A DNA stretch of 8,740 nt from Desulfofustis sp. (GTDB taxonomy: Bacteria; Desulfobacterota; Desulfobulbia; Desulfobulbales; Desulfocapsaceae): assembly GCA_030145365.1 (NCBI GenBank), contig JAQYVS010000244.1:1-8740 (forward strand), written 5' to 3'. The notes beneath the pieces were generated by a model. That model saw only the letters and a list, made by a program, of their open reading frames with translations. It did not search any database and was not told the origin of the DNA. This document shows positions 5,719-8,740 of the stretch, in pieces (position 1 is the stretch's first letter; every line of letters begins with the position of its first letter). Position numbers and translations under genes: made by a program.

Positions 5719-7524
5719 TCATCCACCGGTTTTAAGTTCACTGTCGACCCGCATCTTCTCCAGGATAAGGCTATTTATCGCCTCGAAATTCTGCGCTTTT
5801 TCCGCATCTTTTATTTCCCGCATAAGTTGTTCCGAGCGCTTTTTTGAACGTTCCCGCTTCAGCCAGCTGAGAATTTCTGTCAGCATCTCCTCGTTATCAT
5901 CTGGGTCACCCGATTCAGAAAGAGTCGGTTCGGTTAGAAGAGAAGCCACCAGAGTCCTTTCTTCGCCCTGAGGTAATTCATTGAACAGCTCTTCCGGTTC
6001 AAGCTGAATGCGTCCCTGCTCATGCATCACTTTTAACTGTAAACAAATCATTTCTCCAATAGTGCCAGCAAAGAGATCTTCAATACCTTCTTGCTGCAAG
6101 ATCCCGAAGTATTTTGGGTGAAGCACCATGAAGCCAAGTACGCTCTTCAGTGCTCCTCCAAGCATTTTCCCCGGTGAGCCTTTCTTTTTTACAGCGGGTA
6201 CGACTTTCTCAATTTTGGTCTTAGGCAAGGGTTTGAATTCTGCCAGCAGCCGACCCGGATCCACATTCAACGCCATACCAAAATGTTTTGCCATCGCCTC
6301 ACGCTGAATCGGCGAAGAAACGGCAACCATCAGTGGCCTCAACTCCTCAATAATCTTAAACTTGCCGTCCAATGTCTCTCCGTGTCGCTCAACAAACCGT
6401 TCCAGGACAAATTCAGGCAACGGACTAGCGCCATCGACAATGTCATTGATTCCACCAACCCCAAACTCTCTGATAAAGGTATCCGGATCATGGTCTTCAG
6501 GGAGCATGGCGACCCGGCCGCTTATCTGTTCGGCCAGAAAAAGCGGTACGGAGCGTTCTGCAGCTTTTATTCCGGCGCTGTCTCCGTCAAATAGAAGGAC
6601 CACTTCATCAACCAGCGGTTTGAGTTGTCGGATTTGATCTCTTGTCAGTGCCGTACCCAGGGGCGCCACCACATAGTCAAAACCCTGAGCCACCAGAGAA
6701 AGCAGATCGAAATTCCCCTCAACCAGTACCGCCTTTCTCCGTTTGCGAATCGGATCTTTTTGTTGATAGAGGCCGAAGAGCAGTCGACTCTTGTTGTATA
6801 CAGGACTGTCCGGTGAGTTCAGATATTTTGGTTCTCCATCCCCGAGTATCCGGCCGCCGAATCCGGTGATCTGCCCACGCGTATCAAAGATCGGACACAT
6901 AATCCGGTCTCTGAATCTATCATAGCTCCTGCCAGCCTCTTTACTGACCAGTAAGCCGATTTCAAGTGCGAGTTTACGCTCGTCACCGTTAAGTCTTGAT
7001 CCAAGAAAATTCCAACCGGCCAACTCTTTGGAAGGAGCATAACCGATCTTATAGGTACTTTGCGTATCTCCAGGGATTCCACGCTTCTGAAGATACAATC
7101 GGGCCTTCTCGGCACCAGGTTCTTCGAGCAGATAGGTGTGAAATATCTCAGCCGCCCTCATGTTAAGCTCAAACATTCGGGTTCTTCGTTTTTGCTGTTC
7201 AAGTTCCTGGGCCGAGCGTTTCTTTTCCGGCAGATCCACCTGATAACGCTGGGCCAGCGCCTTCAAAGCCTCGGGGAATTCCATATGATGGTATTCCATC
7301 ATAAATGAGAATACGTCCCCCGATGCCTTACAGCCAAAACAATGATAGAACTGCTGGTCTGGATGAACCGTAAAAGACGGTGTTTTCTCCTGATGAAACG
7401 GACAGGAACCGAGATACCTGAAGCCGCTGCGCTTCAGGTCAACATGTTCACGGATAATCTCAACAATATCGGCTCGTTCTTTGACAAGATTTTTAACCTC
7501 TTCCCATGACTCGGAATAGTGCAT
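5719..7524 (-). CDS. dnaG: DNA primase DnaG
   Basis: Synthesises RNA primers for the replication fork, working with the DnaB helicase. The 601-residue length is normal. The N-terminal CHC2 zinc-binding domain has the ligands CPFH (41-44) and CFGC (62-65), followed by SGDVFSFMM. The RNA polymerase core carries FRDRIMCPIFD, GFGGRILGDGEPKYLNSP (221-238) and KSRLLFGL. The TOPRIM domain carries VEGNFDLL (268-275, metal ligand Glu269), LGTALT and LLFDGDSAG (310-318, Asp313 and Asp315). The last 170 residues are divergent, Glu/Lys-rich and helical in character, as expected for the DnaB-binding domain. ATG 7524 lacks a strong ribosome site, but the protein then starts at the usual distance from the zinc domain. 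It lies 95 bp after the tpiA-like gene with a possible promoter between, and 115 bp before rpoD. It appears fully functional. Confidence 0.97.
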   Translation of the reverse strand: MHYSESWEEVKNLVKERADIVEIIREHVDLKRSGFRYLGSCPFHQEKTPSFTVHPDQQFYHCFGCKASGDVFSFMMEYHHMEFPEALKALAQRYQVDLPEKKRSAQELEQQKRRTRMFELNMRAAEIFHTYLLEEPGAEKARLYLQKRGIPGDTQSTYKIGYAPSKELAGWNFLGSRLNGDERKLALEIGLLVSKEAGRSYDRFRDRIMCPIFDTRGQITGFGGRILGDGEPKYLNSPDSPVYNKSRLLFGLYQQKDPIRKRRKAVLVEGNFDLLSLVAQGFDYVVAPLGTALTRDQIRQLKPLVDEVVLLFDGDSAGIKAAERSVPLFLAEQISGRVAMLPEDHDPDTFIREFGVGGINDIVDGASPLPEFVLERFVERHGETLDGKFKIIEELRPLMVAVSSPIQREAMAKHFGMALNVDPGRLLAEFKPLPKTKIEKVVPAVKKKGSPGKMLGGALKSVLGFMVLHPKYFGILQQEGIEDLFAGTIGEMICLQLKVMHEQGRIQLEPEELFNELPQGEERTLVASLLTEPTLSESGDPDDNEEMLTEILSWLKRERSKKRSEQLMREIKDAEKAQNFEAINSLILEKMRVDSELKTGG

Positions 7525-7577
7525 ACGGGATTGCTTATCTACCTAGTAAGGGTGAATGATATTCTGATACTTCAACT

Positions 7578-7607
7578 AGTATAGTGTCGTTTACTGGATA
7601 CTGCCAT
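7578..7607 (-). promoter_or_regulatory. Candidate promoter for dnaG-rpoD
   Basis: In the 95 bp between the tpiA-like gene and dnaG, the minus strand has ATGGCA (7607-7602, four of six to TTGACA), an 18-nt spacer and TATACT (7583-7578, five of six to TATAAT). Transcription would begin near 7571 and give a leader of about 46 nt. A 4+3+4 inverted repeat (ACTA-TAC-TAGT) covers the -10 box. Plausible because a macromolecular-synthesis operon normally has its own promoter, but the -35 box is mediocre. Confidence 0.35.
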
Positions 7608-7619
7608 TTTTTCGGGTAC

Positions 7620-8330
7620 TCATTGCTGAACCGCTCTGACAATTTTGCCAAATGAATCCGGTTGCAGGCTGGCAGAACCGATAAACAGACCAGAAATCCG
7701 AGAAATAGAAACGAATTGCTCAACATTTTTTTCACTGATCGCGCCACCGTAAATGATTGGCCTGGCCGGGTAGACCTGGGAAATAAAGGAGGCTGCTTCG
7801 GCAATCTTCTCTGGTGCCTGTGGTTCACGGTAACTGAGTGCATCAACAGGGCAATAGGCGATTACCAGATTATCGCAATCAATATCGCCAAGTGAAGTCA
7901 GTTGCGACATCGCATGATCTGTATCGACACAGACAATCGGCTTGATGCCGGCATCGGCGGTTTCGCTCACTTTGTTTGTTACATTCTGGGATGTCTCATG
8001 AAAATAACGTCTTCGCTCGTGGTGTCCAACAATCGCGTAGTCACTGATCCCCTTGAGCATATCGGCAGCGGTTGCCCCCGTGTAGCTGCCGGGTGGAAAT
8101 GGTGATACATCCTGGGCAGCCAGGGATACCTGTACACCTTTTTTAAAGAGATAATCGGCAAGTTGTGCCAGTATGATCATGGGTGGGGCAATAACAACCT
8201 CCACGTCCTCACGGGGCTCATAGTTAGCAGAAAAAGAGTCGAACCAGCGACATGCATCTTCAAATGATTTTGTGCATTTCCAGTTTCCAATCACCAATTT
8301 TTTCGATTTTTCAGCCGCCTGTTTTTTCAT
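7620..8330 (-). CDS. tpiA: Triosephosphate isomerase family protein lacking the catalytic glutamate
   Basis: A 236-residue (beta/alpha)8-barrel protein clearly of the TIM family. It has NWK (16-18) with the substrate-binding Lys18, DYAIVGHHERRRYF (97-110) with the catalytic His103 and Glu105, IKPIVCV (129-135), IIYGGAIS (192-199) and SGLFIGSASL (213-222). Functional TIM interconverts dihydroxyacetone phosphate and glyceraldehyde-3-phosphate. Here the active-site segment normally AYEPVWAIGTG reads AYCPVDALSYR: the catalytic base is Cys160 (codon TGC, 7853-7851), and the loop-6 lid is unrecognisable. The phosphate-binding Ser is Ala197, and the GG pair near the C-terminus is Gly218-Ser219. The helix after strand 5 is shorter than usual. 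ATG 8330 has an AAGGGGG site at good spacing, and the frame is intact, so this is an expressed gene rather than a decayed one. It may be a pseudoenzyme or a TIM relative with another reaction; classical isomerase activity is doubtful. Confidence 0.85.
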   Translation of the reverse strand: MKKQAAEKSKKLVIGNWKCTKSFEDACRWFDSFSANYEPREDVEVVIAPPMIILAQLADYLFKKGVQVSLAAQDVSPFPPGSYTGATAADMLKGISDYAIVGHHERRRYFHETSQNVTNKVSETADAGIKPIVCVDTDHAMSQLTSLGDIDCDNLVIAYCPVDALSYREPQAPEKIAEAASFISQVYPARPIIYGGAISEKNVEQFVSISRISGLFIGSASLQPDSFGKIVRAVQQ

Positions 8331-8378
8331 AAAGCCCCCTTATGAAACAGTCATGGTACAAGCTGAAGAGCCAGACAA

Positions 8379-8681
8379 TCACGATAGCAGAGTATCCACT
8401 CGATCAGCAAGAAACTCCTCGGATACTGTTTTGAAATGGAAAACTTTTGTCCGGGAATGTTCTCCGGAGACAAGGCCGATACTTTTGCGGCTAACCCCGA
8501 AAAGTTCAGCCAGATAGGAAATCAGAGCTTTGTTGGCTTTACCTTCAATCGGTGGGGCGGTAATCGCAATCTTTAAACACCCTCCATGCAGCCCGCAGCA
8601 TCTGTTTTTGGAAGAACGCGGCTGCACATGTACCCTCAAGACCGGATATCCCTGTTTTGACATGGAGACTACGCTACTCAC
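8379..8681 (-). CDS. DUF167 (UPF0235, YggU-like) protein
   Basis: Small protein (100 residues from GTG 8681, or 94 from ATG 8663) of the widespread DUF167/YggU family, whose function is unknown. The family signature is clear: LRVHVQPRSSKN (15-26), then LKIAITAPPIEGKANKALI (36-54) and a final part with VSGEHSRTKVFHF (71-83), matching the E. coli YggU pattern AITAPPxxGxAN. No signal peptide or membrane segment is seen, so it is probably cytoplasmic. The start choice is open. The GTG lies three bases after the stop of the upstream gene, which suggests translational coupling, while ATG 8663 lies nearer the conserved core; neither has a clear ribosome site. The tpiA-like gene follows 48 bp downstream with its own good ribosome site. 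Confidence 0.9.
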   Translation of the reverse strand: MSSVVSMSKQGYPVLRVHVQPRSSKNRCCGLHGGCLKIAITAPPIEGKANKALISYLAELFGVSRKSIGLVSGEHSRTKVFHFKTVSEEFLADRVDTLLS

Positions 8682-8684
8682 GGA

Positions 8685-8740
8685 TCATGTGTCACTCAAA
8701 TATGCGACCCCGCCATCTTCCAGTTTGTTTCTGAGATCTT
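8685..8740 (-). CDS. C-terminal end of an unidentified gene (runs off the window)
   Basis: The minus strand has an open frame entering from the right edge that reads DLRNKLEDGGVAYLSDT before TGA at 8687-8685. The other two frames also stop nearby, so the choice rests on protein-like composition and on the tight 3-bp junction to the DUF167 start, typical of an operon. The tail is too short to name. DUF167 genes are often near yggT, proC or divIVA in proteobacteria, but nothing in these 17 residues selects one. Confidence 0.5.
   Translation of the reverse strand, partial: DLRNKLEDGGVAYLSDT

Noticed and set aside
7535..7846. Minus-strand 103-codon frame overlapping the tpiA-like gene end and the dnaG upstream gap
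   Set aside because: It is out of frame with the clearly conserved TIM-family protein, and its low-similarity hydrophobic stretch is a by-product of that coding sequence.

Overview
The window is an 8.7 kb piece of a sulfate-/sulfite-reducing bacterium, most likely a deltaproteobacterium (Desulfobacterota). The main clue is at the left edge. The minus strand opens a reading frame that begins MAKHETPLLDQLESGPWPSF, the recognisable N-terminus of dissimilatory sulfite reductase alpha (DsrA). The other genes (RpoD, DnaG, Rpe, Pgi) look like ordinary proteobacterial housekeeping proteins. An order-level guess such as Desulfobulbales is inference only.

Every gene lies on the minus strand, so transcription runs from high to low coordinates. 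In that order: the last 17 codons of an unidentified gene (8740-8685); a DUF167/YggU protein; a triosephosphate-isomerase family protein (tpiA-like); DNA primase (dnaG) and the primary sigma factor (rpoD), the core of the classical macromolecular-synthesis operon; dprA, broken by two single-base frameshifts; ribulose-phosphate epimerase (rpe); glucose-6-phosphate isomerase (pgi); a 292 bp regulatory gap; and the start of dsrA running off the left edge.

Three jobs meet here. Replication initiation and transcription (dnaG-rpoD) sit next to a damaged DNA-uptake/recombination gene (dprA). Two sugar-phosphate enzymes (rpe, pgi) follow, linking the pentose-phosphate and glycolytic/gluconeogenic pools. 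The energy-metabolism operon (dsr) then starts with its own strong-looking promoter, TTGACA-17-TATCCT, which fits the canonical sigma-70 regions 2.4 and 4.2 of the RpoD encoded here.

The points most worth a second look are: (1) the TIM-like protein keeps the catalytic Lys and His but has Cys where the essential catalytic Glu should be, and its phosphate-binding loops are degraded; (2) the dsrA upstream region carries a perfectly duplicated 13-mer, one copy at each of two candidate promoters, and one copy is part of a perfect 7+2+7 palindrome over the -35 box; (3) dprA carries two independent one-base losses while its neighbours are intact; (4) RpoD has an unusual, highly charged N-terminus and an ambiguous start. 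I see no CRISPR array, insertion sequence, rRNA or complete tRNA gene.
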